Assembly (NCBI GenBank): GCA_017964785.1
Contig: JAGCRH010000004.1
Span: 1 to 43,525 of the forward strand
Direction of reading: 5' to 3'
Length of the DNA: 43,525 bases
Source of the DNA: Prevotella sp.
GTDB lineage: Bacteria; Bacteroidota; Bacteroidia; Bacteroidales; Bacteroidaceae
The position numbers and the translations under genes were made by a program. How positions within the stretch are numbered: the first letter of the stretch is position 1; every line of letters starts with the position of its first letter. The notes below the pieces were generated by a model. It had not been told where the DNA came from. It worked only from the letters and a program-made list of their open reading frames with translations, and did no database searches. This document shows, piece after piece, positions 7,262 to 16,226 of the stretch.

Positions 7262-9511
7262 TTAGAATTCATATCCGAGATTGATGAAGAAATAGCCCTT
7301 CTTGGTATGGTTGCTATAACCCAGGGTAGCACCGACAGGGCCAAACATCGTATTGTAATAGTAGGCGACCTGGGCACCTATCATCGTGCGATAGTCAAGG
7401 AGTTCCTTCACCTTTGCTGCATTTTGCCCGGCGGTCACACGTAGTAGCACGTAATTGCTTTTGCCTATTTGCTGCTGTGCCTGAAGTTGGGCTGCCACGA
7501 ATTGGTTGTTGATGTACTCCAAATTGCCGATACCGGCGAATGGCATCTGCTGCTCGATATAGTGACCGAACCACTCGCCTCCGAGGGTGTTGTAGAATCC
7601 GGCAGGAACGACTGAACCAAAGAGCAGGCGACCATAGAGCATAGGCTGTATAGTGAATCGGTTGCCGATAGTAAACGACATACGCCAGTTGGCACTGACA
7701 TCACTCATACCCATAGTCTTACCCTGTTTGTTACCGTTGGCATCACGGACATTGAGTTTGGCGAAGTCGTTGATGTTATAGGCGTATTCTGCATGAAAGC
7801 GGGCACCACGCTTGGGGAAGTTCCAGTTGTCCTCGTTGTTAAAGACCAGACGGGCACGGTAACTGAAGAAATGTTCGTTTTCAAGTACCCCCAGTTTAAC
7901 CGCTTCCGAGCCAAGTTTATTGCGGTAGTGGAAATAGTCCCAGCGCAGCCCCATCTGTAGGTTGAAATGGCGCAGGTCGAAATTGATTGGCAGGAATTCT
8001 GCCTGTGACTGGTTATAACGGATATTATAATCCAGATTACCGGTAGTATAAATGTCAATATCGTTTCTGTAGAACGTATATCTGAATGTCGGGCGTGTAA
8101 AAGATCGGGGGTGAACGGTGATCTCGCCACGGGCCATCAGACGCTTACCCAGACGAAGCGTGATGTCGGTTTGAATGGGAATAGCCGTCTTCAGCGGTAT
8201 GTCGATTCCCAATTGAATGGCGGCATTTTCTTCCGTATCGTAGCGCACACCGGCATGTAGTTGCAACGACTTGCGCTTACCAGCCGAGAGAACGACACGC
8301 ACACCATCGCCTTGAGGAACCAGTTGGCACTCTGCTGTCTGGTAGAAGAGGTCCATGCGCATACTCGTCGTGAGTTCCTGTTCCATCTTGGCATCAATAC
8401 TGTCAACCTTGTTCAGATGGAATTTCTGTCTCAGGAACCGCTCTGCCTGCGGGGTCATGTTTTCGAAAGAGAAACCTGTGACACGCTGACGCTCTGTCAT
8501 GGCGTTCGGGCGCAGGGGATGATAGATGATAGGACGGAATGAGTCGTCAATACCGATGCGCTGCTTCAGGGCAATAATCTCGTCCCAGTGGCGCATGGCT
8601 TCCTCCTCGCCATAGCGTATCAGTGAGTCGATGGCCTCTGACGTAAAACTGGCGGTAGTAAAACCGTGAGGATCCACATTCATCCACAGGTCGCTGAGGG
8701 CCTTGTTCTCGTCGTACTTGTTCACACAGTTCACATCGATAATCTGACCCACTATTTTCATGGTGCCTGTGATGTCATCAGCCGTCTTCGGCTTGCCATT
8801 CAGTGTAACGCCAATGATGATTTCTGCCCCCATCTCACGAGCCACATCAACGGGATAATTATTCTTCAGACCGCCATCGACCAGTACCATGTCGCCAATT
8901 CTCACAGGTGAGAAGGCGGCAGGAATGGACATTGAGGCGCGTATGGCCTGCGGCAACCGGCCACTATGGAACACCACTTCGCTGTTGTCCATGATATTTG
9001 TAGCCACACAGGCGAAAGGTATCTTCAGGTCCTTATTAAAGTCGAGCGAGTCGGTGTAGCCCACAAACAGTTTCTGGAAGAGTTCAGCCAGGTTCTTGCC
9101 CTTGATGAGGCCTCCTGCATCCGAGGCATGCTTGCCGATGGTCAATCCCGTGGTTAAAAAATAAGTGTTCGCTTTCTTACGGTCGAGATAACTCTGATTG
9201 TGCAGGTCTTCTTTGTCGGTAATCACGTAGGTCCAGTCCTGTTTCCTTACCATCGAGTCGAGTGAATGAGCGTTGTAGCCGATGGCATAGAGTCCACCGA
9301 CGATACTGCCTATCGATGTGCCGGTAACGATGTCGACGGGGATGCCCGCCTTCTCCAATACCTTCAGCACACCAATGTGTGCCATACCTTTCGCGCCGCC
9401 GCCACTGAGTACGACACCGACTTTTTTCCTTTTAACCGTTGTGCTATCTGTCTGGGCATTAGCAGCACCACTTATTAGTACAGCAACAATCAATAATACT
9501 ATCTTTTTCAT
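7262..9511 (-). CDS. Patatin-like phospholipase with outer-membrane beta-barrel (PlpD-like)
   Basis: This 749-residue envelope protein has a Sec signal peptide (residues 1-19, ending NAQ) and a patatin hydrolase domain (about 30-300). The oxyanion motif GGGAKG lies at 37-42, the nucleophile elbow GTSIG carries Ser66, and a DGG motif completes the Ser-Asp dyad (VDGGLKNNYP). A POTRA-like linker follows, then a C-terminal 16-strand BamA/Omp85-type barrel ending in Phe (INLGYEF). Family knowledge suggests phospholipase A activity delivered at the outer membrane. It overlaps the AraC stop by 4 nt, which makes it the first enzyme of the operon. Confidence 0.92.
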   Translation of the reverse strand: MKKIVLLIVAVLISGAANAQTDSTTVKRKKVGVVLSGGGAKGMAHIGVLKVLEKAGIPVDIVTGTSIGSIVGGLYAIGYNAHSLDSMVRKQDWTYVITDKEDLHNQSYLDRKKANTYFLTTGLTIGKHASDAGGLIKGKNLAELFQKLFVGYTDSLDFNKDLKIPFACVATNIMDNSEVVFHSGRLPQAIRASMSIPAAFSPVRIGDMVLVDGGLKNNYPVDVAREMGAEIIIGVTLNGKPKTADDITGTMKIVGQIIDVNCVNKYDENKALSDLWMNVDPHGFTTASFTSEAIDSLIRYGEEEAMRHWDEIIALKQRIGIDDSFRPIIYHPLRPNAMTERQRVTGFSFENMTPQAERFLRQKFHLNKVDSIDAKMEQELTTSMRMDLFYQTAECQLVPQGDGVRVVLSAGKRKSLQLHAGVRYDTEENAAIQLGIDIPLKTAIPIQTDITLRLGKRLMARGEITVHPRSFTRPTFRYTFYRNDIDIYTTGNLDYNIRYNQSQAEFLPINFDLRHFNLQMGLRWDYFHYRNKLGSEAVKLGVLENEHFFSYRARLVFNNEDNWNFPKRGARFHAEYAYNINDFAKLNVRDANGNKQGKTMGMSDVSANWRMSFTIGNRFTIQPMLYGRLLFGSVVPAGFYNTLGGEWFGHYIEQQMPFAGIGNLEYINNQFVAAQLQAQQQIGKSNYVLLRVTAGQNAAKVKELLDYRTMIGAQVAYYYNTMFGPVGATLGYSNHTKKGYFFINLGYEF

Positions 9512-10413
9512 TTTCTTTTGTGATATTTAATTCGATATTCCAGCGGTGTCATGCCCAAGTGCTCTTTGCAGTATTTTCCGAAAAATGAAGCATTGGGGAA
9601 ATTCAGGTCATTGGCTATCTCCTGCATCGTCATATCCGTGAAGCGCAGGCGGCGCTCAATGGCCTTCATTGTATAGAGTTGGATATAGGTACTCGGTCTG
9701 CGATTCATCACTTCCTTGAGAATGGTAGAGAGATATTTCGGTGTGATGCATAATTGATTGGCAAATTCATCCACCCTGCGGATGCGACCGTCGCTCTTTT
9801 CTACTAACTTTATGAAATTATCAATAATCCGCTTTTTATGAAGGCTGGAATTGGGCTCTTCCTGCAGATCTTGCTCAATCTTATGCGCCGCATTACGCCG
9901 CATGATAGACAGTAATTCCAGCAGCATGGTGCCTAAGAGCGAACGTATGATATCAGGGGCGAGTTCAAATGATGTGGAGGATTTCATCCTGTCGCACAGC
10001 AACTGGAAATAGGTGGTAAAGAGTTTGACCTCGTCGTCGGTGAGATGGACGACTGGATGCAATTTAAGCTGTGACATATCGGCCACACTGATTGCTTTGT
10101 ATATGTCGATATCCCAAAGTTCACTGCGTACAAACCATATCTGTTTGCAATTGAAATCCGATGAAGCCATAAAGTTACAGGCAACACTGTGGACCATGTA
10201 GAGAAACAGGTCATTCTTTTTAATCTGAATAGTGGCACCGTCGTATTCGAACTGCGCCCTGCCTTCGGTACAAAATATAATGATACCATGATTTTGCAGA
10301 CATACGCCGCCGGAAGGTATGGCACCAATGCTCTCCATCATGACCAGGTCGTCACTATCACCTATCCGATAGGTGTCGTCCCCTTTTCGAGGGTTTAAAT
10401 CCTTTATTTCCAT
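9508..10413 (-). CDS. AraC-family transcriptional regulator (copy 2)
   Basis: This 301-residue paralog of the regulator at 181-1110 has the same N-terminal sensor layout and C-terminal double HTH (ITPKYLSTILKEVMNRRPST, and later FPNASFFGKYCKEHLGMTP). The start is the ATG at 10413 (MEIKDLNPRKGDD), which matches copy 1; a longer in-frame start would include promoter-proximal DNA. It is the first gene of the phospholipase-amylase-STAS-glgX-RsbW-RsbU operon and overlaps the next gene by 4 nt, so it probably controls its own operon. The effector is unknown; the operon content suggests a glucan or envelope signal. Confidence 0.92.
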   Translation of the reverse strand: MEIKDLNPRKGDDTYRIGDSDDLVMMESIGAIPSGGVCLQNHGIIIFCTEGRAQFEYDGATIQIKKNDLFLYMVHSVACNFMASSDFNCKQIWFVRSELWDIDIYKAISVADMSQLKLHPVVHLTDDEVKLFTTYFQLLCDRMKSSTSFELAPDIIRSLLGTMLLELLSIMRRNAAHKIEQDLQEEPNSSLHKKRIIDNFIKLVEKSDGRIRRVDEFANQLCITPKYLSTILKEVMNRRPSTYIQLYTMKAIERRLRFTDMTMQEIANDLNFPNASFFGKYCKEHLGMTPLEYRIKYHKRK

Positions 10414-10453
10414 GACACACACTTCAAATTGTTCGTTTTCTTCTGTTTTTGGT

Positions 10454-10575
10454 TGCAAATATCGATAAAAATATCCGATTTTTACTGTCCGATATTTCCC
10501 AAAATATGTTCAATTATAAAAAAAGCGTCATAAAAAGCCATAAATATGCGATAAAAAGATGAATATAGAACATGA
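10454..10575 (-). promoter_or_regulatory. Conserved upstream region of AraC copy 2 and operon promoter
   Basis: This region aligns with 1136-1256. It has the TTTTTATCGA block, a -7-like GATATTTG box on the minus strand, and the inverted half-sites ATGTTC (10506-10511) and GAACAT (10568-10573) at nearly the same spacing as in copy 1. It is probably the promoter and operator of the eight-member operon. Confidence 0.6.
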
Positions 10576-10645
10576 ATTGTTATTTTCTTGATGGAAGGGA
10601 ATGAGTGCTGGAATTGTAAATTTTGCATAAATATTATGGCTTTTG

Positions 10646-10676
10646 TTGGGGGAATGGGGAAAAGTGACTATCTTTG
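10646..10676 (+). promoter_or_regulatory. Bacteroidota-type promoter before the M3 peptidase
   Basis: TTG at 10646-10648, a 20-nt spacer and TATCTTTG at 10669-10676 match the Bacteroidota consensus exactly. It lies about 25 nt before the peptidase ATG. It is the only strong plus-strand promoter I see before the long gene run that continues to 38309. Confidence 0.75.
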
Positions 10677-10699
10677 CATCAAACTAACAATATAGACAA

Positions 10700-12829
10700 A
10701 TGAAAATTAAGAAGACTTTTATGATGATTGGAATCGCATCAGCCGTGATGATGCAAGTTTCGTCCTGTAAAGAGGCACAGCGTGAAAATCCCCTGTTGCA
10801 GGAGAGTACATTACCTTTCGGGGCTCCCGATTTTAGTAAGATTGACAGCACCGACTATCTGCCTGCCTTCGAGACCGCCATCCAGCAGACGCACGATGAT
10901 ATTAAGCAGATTGTGGACAATCCGGATTCTGCCACCTTCGAGAACACCATCCTCGCCTATGAGGAGAGCGGACGGTTGTTGGATCGGGTAAGTCGTACGT
11001 TCTTTGCCCTCATCGAGGCCGACAAGACCCCTGCGTTGGGAGAGATTGAGAAGAAGGTACAGCCTATGTTGACAGACCTGTCGAATGAGATCATGTTCAA
11101 CAAACAACTCTTTGAGCGCATCAAACAGGTGTATGATAAGGAATACCAGACCCGGCAAGGTGAAGACCAGAAACTCTTGGAGGAGATCTATAAGGAGTTT
11201 GTGCGTAATGGCGCACTGTTGTCAGACGACAAGATGGAGCGCATGAAGGAAATCAACAAGCGCATCTCCGACTTGCAGACGGAGTGGGGTGATATGTTGC
11301 CTGACGCAACCAACGAGGCCGTCGTGTGGGTGGACAAGAAGGAAGACCTGGCAGGTCTCTCTGATGCTGACATCGCCCAGTGTCAGAAGGATGCCGAGAG
11401 TCGTGGGGGGAAAGCACCATACGCCATCGTGATTGTCAACACCACCCAGCAGGCTCCTCTTGCCAGTCTCGACAATCGTGAACTCCGTAAGAAGGTCTTT
11501 GAGGCTTCTGTCCATCGTGCTGACGGCACAGGGAAGTTTAATACTTTCCCCCTTGTCAGCGAGATTGCCAAGTTGCGTGCCGAGAAGGCCGAGATCATGG
11601 GTTATCCTAACTACGCTGCCTACTCACTGGAGAATACGATGGCCAAGACCCCTGAGAATGTCTATGCTTTCCTGATGAACCTGATTAAGGCCTATGTGCC
11701 CAAGGCTGATGCCGAGACCAAGGCCATCGAAGACTATGCCCGCAAAACTCAGGGTCCCGAATTCCTGTTGCAGGCCTACGACTATTTCTACTATTCCGCT
11801 AAGATGAAGAAGGAACTGCTCAACGTGAGCGACGACGAGGTGAAACCCTATTTCAATGTCGACAGCGTGCTTCTCAATGGTGTCTTCTATGCCGCCAACC
11901 GTGTCTACGGCCTCACCTTCAAGGAGCGTACGGACATTCCCACCTACCATCCTGACATGAAAGCCTTCGAGGTGATTGACAAGGACGGTAAGACCAAGGC
12001 CCTTTTCTATACCGACTACTACCGTCGTCCCACGAAGCGTGGTGGTGCCTGGATGGACGGTTTTCAGAAGCAGAGCCGTCAGCGCGGCACGATGCCAATT
12101 ATCTTTAATGTGTGCAACAACGCGAAAGCCCCCGAGGGCAAGCCCTCGTTGATCACCTGGGACGAGGTCACCACCATGTTCCATGAGTTCGGACACGCCC
12201 TGCACGGTATCCTTTCCGATTGTCAGTACAACCGTCTGAGCGGTACCAGCGTGGCCCGCGACTTCGTCGAGATGCCCTCGCAGTTCAATGAGTCGTTTGC
12301 CTCCATCCCCGAGATCTTCGACCACTATGCCCGTCATTACGAGACCGGTGAGCCCATGCCTGCCGACCTGAAGGAGCGCATGCTTAAGAGTATCAACTTC
12401 CAGCCGTGCTACGCCTTGGGTGAGAACCTCGCTGCCACCTGTGTCGACCTCGCCTGGCACATGCTCGCCTCGAAGGATATTCCCACAGCCGACAAGGCTA
12501 TGGATTTCGAGACAGAGTCGTTGCGTAAGGTGGGACTTCTGAATCCTTTTATTCCGATTCCGCCACGCTATCATACCAGTTACTTCAATCACGTGTGGGG
12601 TGGGGGCTATGCCGCCGGCTATTACAGTTATCTGTGGACGGAGGTGCTGGCTGTGAACATCGCTGATGTCTTCGCCAAGCGTGGTGCCCTGAAACCAGAG
12701 ACGGGTCAGGAGTTCCGTGACAAGATCCTGAGTCGGGGTAATACTGGCGATCTCATGCAGATGTTCACCGACTTCACTGGCATGCAGGAACCCGATGCCT
12801 CCAGTCTACTCAAAGCAAGAGGTCTCTAA
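10700..12829 (+). CDS. dcp: M3-family peptidyl-dipeptidase (Dcp-like) lipoprotein
   Basis: This 709-residue zinc metallopeptidase removes dipeptides or degrades oligopeptides, and should act in the periplasm as a lipoprotein. The signal peptide ends in a lipobox, VSSC, with Cys near residue 23. The mature start PLLQESTLPFGAPDFSKI is typical of Dcp. The zinc motif HEFGH lies near residue 495, with the downstream glutamate ligand in FVEMPSQFNE near 522. Length fits the family. It has its own promoter and is 38 nt upstream of the iron-sulfur/terpenoid genes, so read-through into them is possible, but a functional link is not obvious. Confidence 0.95.
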   Translation: MKIKKTFMMIGIASAVMMQVSSCKEAQRENPLLQESTLPFGAPDFSKIDSTDYLPAFETAIQQTHDDIKQIVDNPDSATFENTILAYEESGRLLDRVSRTFFALIEADKTPALGEIEKKVQPMLTDLSNEIMFNKQLFERIKQVYDKEYQTRQGEDQKLLEEIYKEFVRNGALLSDDKMERMKEINKRISDLQTEWGDMLPDATNEAVVWVDKKEDLAGLSDADIAQCQKDAESRGGKAPYAIVIVNTTQQAPLASLDNRELRKKVFEASVHRADGTGKFNTFPLVSEIAKLRAEKAEIMGYPNYAAYSLENTMAKTPENVYAFLMNLIKAYVPKADAETKAIEDYARKTQGPEFLLQAYDYFYYSAKMKKELLNVSDDEVKPYFNVDSVLLNGVFYAANRVYGLTFKERTDIPTYHPDMKAFEVIDKDGKTKALFYTDYYRRPTKRGGAWMDGFQKQSRQRGTMPIIFNVCNNAKAPEGKPSLITWDEVTTMFHEFGHALHGILSDCQYNRLSGTSVARDFVEMPSQFNESFASIPEIFDHYARHYETGEPMPADLKERMLKSINFQPCYALGENLAATCVDLAWHMLASKDIPTADKAMDFETESLRKVGLLNPFIPIPPRYHTSYFNHVWGGGYAAGYYSYLWTEVLAVNIADVFAKRGALKPETGQEFRDKILSRGNTGDLMQMFTDFTGMQEPDASSLLKARGL

Positions 12830-12867
12830 TTTGAAAGGAGTCTTCGGATTATTTCTTTAATTGGAAA

Positions 12868-13491
12868 ATGAGTGATAGATTAACTATTTGTGCATGTCGC
12901 TGGCGTGGTTTGATTCCTCCGGAGAGAGTCGCCGACTTGGCTGAGCAAGCCCAAAGAGAGGGTCTTGAGGTGGAAATCATAGACGATTTGTGTGCGGTGA
13001 TGCAAGAAGGCGACGAGGCGACGATGAACCAGATTGGAGAAGGCAAGATTGCGGCCTGTCATGAACGGGCTATAAAGAGTCTGTTGGCTTGGCGAGGACT
13101 GCAAGCAAAAGAATTGATAAACCTTCGTGAGGGCTTCGGGCATCCAGGACCAGGCAATGATGCTTGGTACCCAACGATTGACAAGGATCGTTGTACGGAA
13201 TGTGGTAAATGCTTCGATTTTTGTCCGTTTGGCGTTTATGAGATGATAGATGACCGTGTGCGAGTGACACATCCTGCCAATTGTAAGAACAATTGTCCGG
13301 CCTGTGCACGCAACTGTCCCTCGGAGGCGATCATTTTCCCCAAATACGGACGAAGTCCCATTAATGGTGGCATGGAACAGGAAGAGAATGCTCTTCGGGT
13401 GGACCACTCGACACTTTATGCCGATGCCCTCAGGACGCGGCTGATGGAGAGACGAAACGCAGGAACACCCTTGTATAAGATAAAAAAGTAA
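12868..13491 (+). CDS. Dicluster [4Fe-4S] ferredoxin-like protein
   Basis: This 207-residue soluble protein has an N-terminal domain I do not recognise (about 1-95), with scattered cysteines (C8, C10, C42, C64), and a ferredoxin domain. C109, C112, C115 and C119 form one binding set; C139, C143, C146 and C150 form a second, spaced somewhat irregularly (NCKNNCPACARNCP). No signal peptide or membrane segment is visible, so it should be cytoplasmic. It starts 3 nt before the radical SAM gene and is the likely electron donor to that enzyme or to the DUF116 protein. Confidence 0.85.
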   Translation: MSDRLTICACRWRGLIPPERVADLAEQAQREGLEVEIIDDLCAVMQEGDEATMNQIGEGKIAACHERAIKSLLAWRGLQAKELINLREGFGHPGPGNDAWYPTIDKDRCTECGKCFDFCPFGVYEMIDDRVRVTHPANCKNNCPACARNCPSEAIIFPKYGRSPINGGMEQEENALRVDHSTLYADALRTRLMERRNAGTPLYKIKK

Positions 13492-13494
13492 AGG

Positions 13495-14712
13495 ATGGGA
13501 CTGAGTGACTATACATCTCTATTGAAGATTACTGGACGTGTGGTTCGTGGGACGACGCCCCGATTGCTGTGGAAATTCGTCAGGAACTTCGGATTGCGGA
13601 ATCTTTCGAACATGGCTGCTTTCGAACGCAGAATGCGAAAAGGTGAGCCGTTCTTCCCCGCCTTTATGATGATATCGGTGACAGAGGCCTGCAACTTGGC
13701 CTGCTCTGGCTGTTGGGTGACGAAAGGCGGCAAAAAGAGTCTGACACCTGAACAATTGGACGGTATCATCCGTCAGTCGAAGTCACAGGGTAGTTATTTC
13801 TTCGGAATCCTTGGCGGTGAACCACTGATGTATCACGGACTCTTCGAGGTGTTGGAGAAACATCCCGACTGTTATTTCCTGTTGTTTACCAATGCTACTC
13901 TCATTACACCTGAGTTGGCGCAGCGGATGAATAAGTTGGGTAGCGTGACGCCACTGATCAGTATCGAGGGCCTGCGCGACGAGAGTGACCGTCGGCGAGG
14001 AAAGGATGACGTGTATGAACGGACGTTGCGAGGACTGAGGGCCTGTCGTGATGCAAAACTGATCTTCGGTGTCGCTGCCAGTATCTGCAAGTCGAACTTT
14101 GACGAGTTGGTAAGTCGCAAGCATCTGGAGGACTTGGCCCATGAAGGGGCCGCCTTCATGTGGTATTATATCTATCGTCCTGTGGGGGCTGATGCCCATC
14201 CGGAAAATGCACTCAGTAAGGAACAGATACGGCAACTCAGGCAGTTCATCGTGGAACAGCGTCGTCAGGCGCCGCTCATCATCATCGATGTCTATTGGGG
14301 AGCCGACGGCAAGGCCATCTGTCCGGGAGCCACGGGTATGAGTCATCATATTTCGCCATCGGGCTATGTGGAGTTCTGTCCACCTCTGCAGATGGCAATG
14401 GAGCAGCTGAATGCCGATGGGAGTAATCTTGTGGAGATTTGTCGGAAGTCAGAGTTCTTGGCAGACCTGCGTAAGATGATTGCAGACACGACACGGGGGT
14501 GTATCTTGATGGAAGATCCAGAGAAACTGGCTGACTTCCTTGAGCAGCATGGTGGCTTCGAGACCACTTCTCGGGCTACGTTCATGGATGAACTGAAGCG
14601 GATGCACCATGTGCCTGGTCACGATATGAAAGATGAGGCTATTCCTGAGAAGAGTCCGCTCTACAGGATGCTACAGAAACGTTATTTCTTTGGATTCGGT
14701 GCTTATGGATAG
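13495..14712 (+). CDS. Radical SAM enzyme, possibly modifying a terpenoid
   Basis: This 405-residue enzyme has the radical SAM cluster motif CNLACSGC (C66, C70, C73), followed by the SAM-binding GGEPL motif. Later cysteines (AICPGA, EFCPPL and RGCILMEDP) resemble the auxiliary-cluster region of SPASM/twitch proteins. It overlaps the DUF116-prenyl synthase by 8 nt, and a squalene-hopene-cyclase-like gene lies three genes downstream. The known precedent for a radical SAM enzyme next to such a cyclase is HpnH, which adds adenosine to a hopene. A similar tailoring role is my inference; peptide or cofactor modification remains possible. Confidence 0.9.
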   Translation: MGLSDYTSLLKITGRVVRGTTPRLLWKFVRNFGLRNLSNMAAFERRMRKGEPFFPAFMMISVTEACNLACSGCWVTKGGKKSLTPEQLDGIIRQSKSQGSYFFGILGGEPLMYHGLFEVLEKHPDCYFLLFTNATLITPELAQRMNKLGSVTPLISIEGLRDESDRRRGKDDVYERTLRGLRACRDAKLIFGVAASICKSNFDELVSRKHLEDLAHEGAAFMWYYIYRPVGADAHPENALSKEQIRQLRQFIVEQRRQAPLIIIDVYWGADGKAICPGATGMSHHISPSGYVEFCPPLQMAMEQLNADGSNLVEICRKSEFLADLRKMIADTTRGCILMEDPEKLADFLEQHGGFETTSRATFMDELKRMHHVPGHDMKDEAIPEKSPLYRMLQKRYFFGFGAYG

Positions 14713-16216
14713 GGCAATTCCTACGACATATAAGGAGCGCACTCGGTTGCGGAAATTGGCGCACGACTTCGTGAGCGATAAGGCACTGCAACCGCCTGTG
14801 CCATTGAGCGACTTGGAGGCGTTGGCTTCTGAGTTCATCAAGGTGTACCAACTCGATGAGGGGCTGCGCGATTGGCTGATGGTGGAACTGCACAATGGAG
14901 TGTGGTTGCCTATGGTGGCGAGTATCCCTTACGAGCGCCGGTTGCTGTTGTTACCGAAATGTCTTCGTGACAGTCAACGTTGCGAGGGTGAGATGGATGA
15001 TCTGGGATTGCTCTGTCATCGTTGTGGACGCTGTGTCATTCCTGATCTGCAGACCTTGGCTGATCGTCATGGCGTACTCTCTCTGGTGGCGGAGGGCTTT
15101 ACTTCTGTCATCGAGTTGATCCGACAGCATGTGGTAGATGCCGTCATAGGTGTCAGTTGCCTCGACTCGTTGGAAAAGGCATTCCCATTGTTGGTCAGTC
15201 ATGCAGTACCAGGTATTGCCGTGGCTCTGAACGATGGGGGGTGCAAGGACACACATGTGGATATAGACTATGTGATGGAACTATTGCCGCAGTTAAGTGC
15301 GGAAACCATAACGCTCCTCGACTACGACGCTATCCGCGAAAAGGTAAATCAATGGTTTACCCCTGAGGCATTGGCTTGTGTAATGACACCTGCCACCGAC
15401 ATCACTACACGGGCTTCGTTGGAGTGGATGCTCTGTGGGGGAAGTCGTTGGCGACCGTTCCTTCTGGCTGCCGTCTATGCTGCTATCACCCGCTCGAGCT
15501 CTGCTTGCTTGCTACCGAAGGGACGCAAGAAACCGTGTCCGCTGGTATTGCCCGACGAGGTGATGCGGGCTGCCGTGGCAGTGGAGTGTTTCCACAAGGC
15601 CTCATTGGTACACGACGATATACAAGATCACGATCCTGAGCGGTATGGACAGCCCACTGTGCATATTCGCTATGGAGAGGCGATGGCCATCAATATCGGC
15701 GACCTACTGTTGGGCGAGGGCTACAGGCTACTTGCTTCGTTGAAGAACAAGGAATTGCAGGGCGTAGTAGCCAATGCGCATGTCAGCCTTTGCCTTGGAC
15801 AAGGGGCGGAGTTGGCATGGCGGTCTGGTCAGAAGGTGACCATCGACGAGGTGTTGCAGATCTTCCGCGAGAAGACGGTGCCGGCCTTTGAGGTGGCATT
15901 GTCGCTGGGTCTGCTCTCTGCAGGTGGTGATCAGCATACGGCACATGTGTTGCATAACTATTCTGAAGCCCTTGGCATTGCCTATCAGCTGAAGGACGAT
16001 TTAGCCGATATCTACCGTGAACAGACTGAGAAACCGTCGGCTGTGCATGCCATGAGAATGCAGTATCCCGATGCTTCGGATGAGGATATTAAGAACAAGG
16101 TGAATGTGCTGATCGAGGATTACCATACAAGAGCCCTCTCTTCGTTGGCCGAGATCGACTCCTTCGAGTTGAAGCGACTGCTCTTCCAGGCCACAGAGAA
16201 AATATTGGAAAGATAA
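14705..16216 (+). CDS. DUF116 domain fused to polyprenyl diphosphate synthase
   Basis: This 503-residue two-part protein starts at the ATG at 14705, overlapping the radical SAM stop; a longer in-frame version lies inside that gene. Residues about 1-210 look like DUF116, a cysteine-rich domain of unknown function (LLPKCLRDSQRC, CHRCGRCVIPDL, IGVSCLDSLEKAF, ALNDGGCKDTHVD). Residues about 230-503 form an all-helical trans-prenyl synthase with both aspartate motifs: DDIQD at 304-308 and DDLAD at 431-435. The residue five before the first motif is Ala rather than aromatic, which argues for a C20 or longer product. The synthase would supply substrate to the cyclase downstream. Fusion of these domains is unusual. 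Confidence 0.88.
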   Translation: MDRAIPTTYKERTRLRKLAHDFVSDKALQPPVPLSDLEALASEFIKVYQLDEGLRDWLMVELHNGVWLPMVASIPYERRLLLLPKCLRDSQRCEGEMDDLGLLCHRCGRCVIPDLQTLADRHGVLSLVAEGFTSVIELIRQHVVDAVIGVSCLDSLEKAFPLLVSHAVPGIAVALNDGGCKDTHVDIDYVMELLPQLSAETITLLDYDAIREKVNQWFTPEALACVMTPATDITTRASLEWMLCGGSRWRPFLLAAVYAAITRSSSACLLPKGRKKPCPLVLPDEVMRAAVAVECFHKASLVHDDIQDHDPERYGQPTVHIRYGEAMAINIGDLLLGEGYRLLASLKNKELQGVVANAHVSLCLGQGAELAWRSGQKVTIDEVLQIFREKTVPAFEVALSLGLLSAGGDQHTAHVLHNYSEALGIAYQLKDDLADIYREQTEKPSAVHAMRMQYPDASDEDIKNKVNVLIEDYHTRALSSLAEIDSFELKRLLFQATEKILER

Positions 16217-16226
16217 ACAAGTAAAG

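Noticed and set aside
11624-12592. Long antisense frame (322 codons) opposite the M3 peptidase
   Set aside because: The plus strand encodes a complete peptidase with zinc motif; the antisense frame has low-complexity composition typical of a codon-bias shadow.
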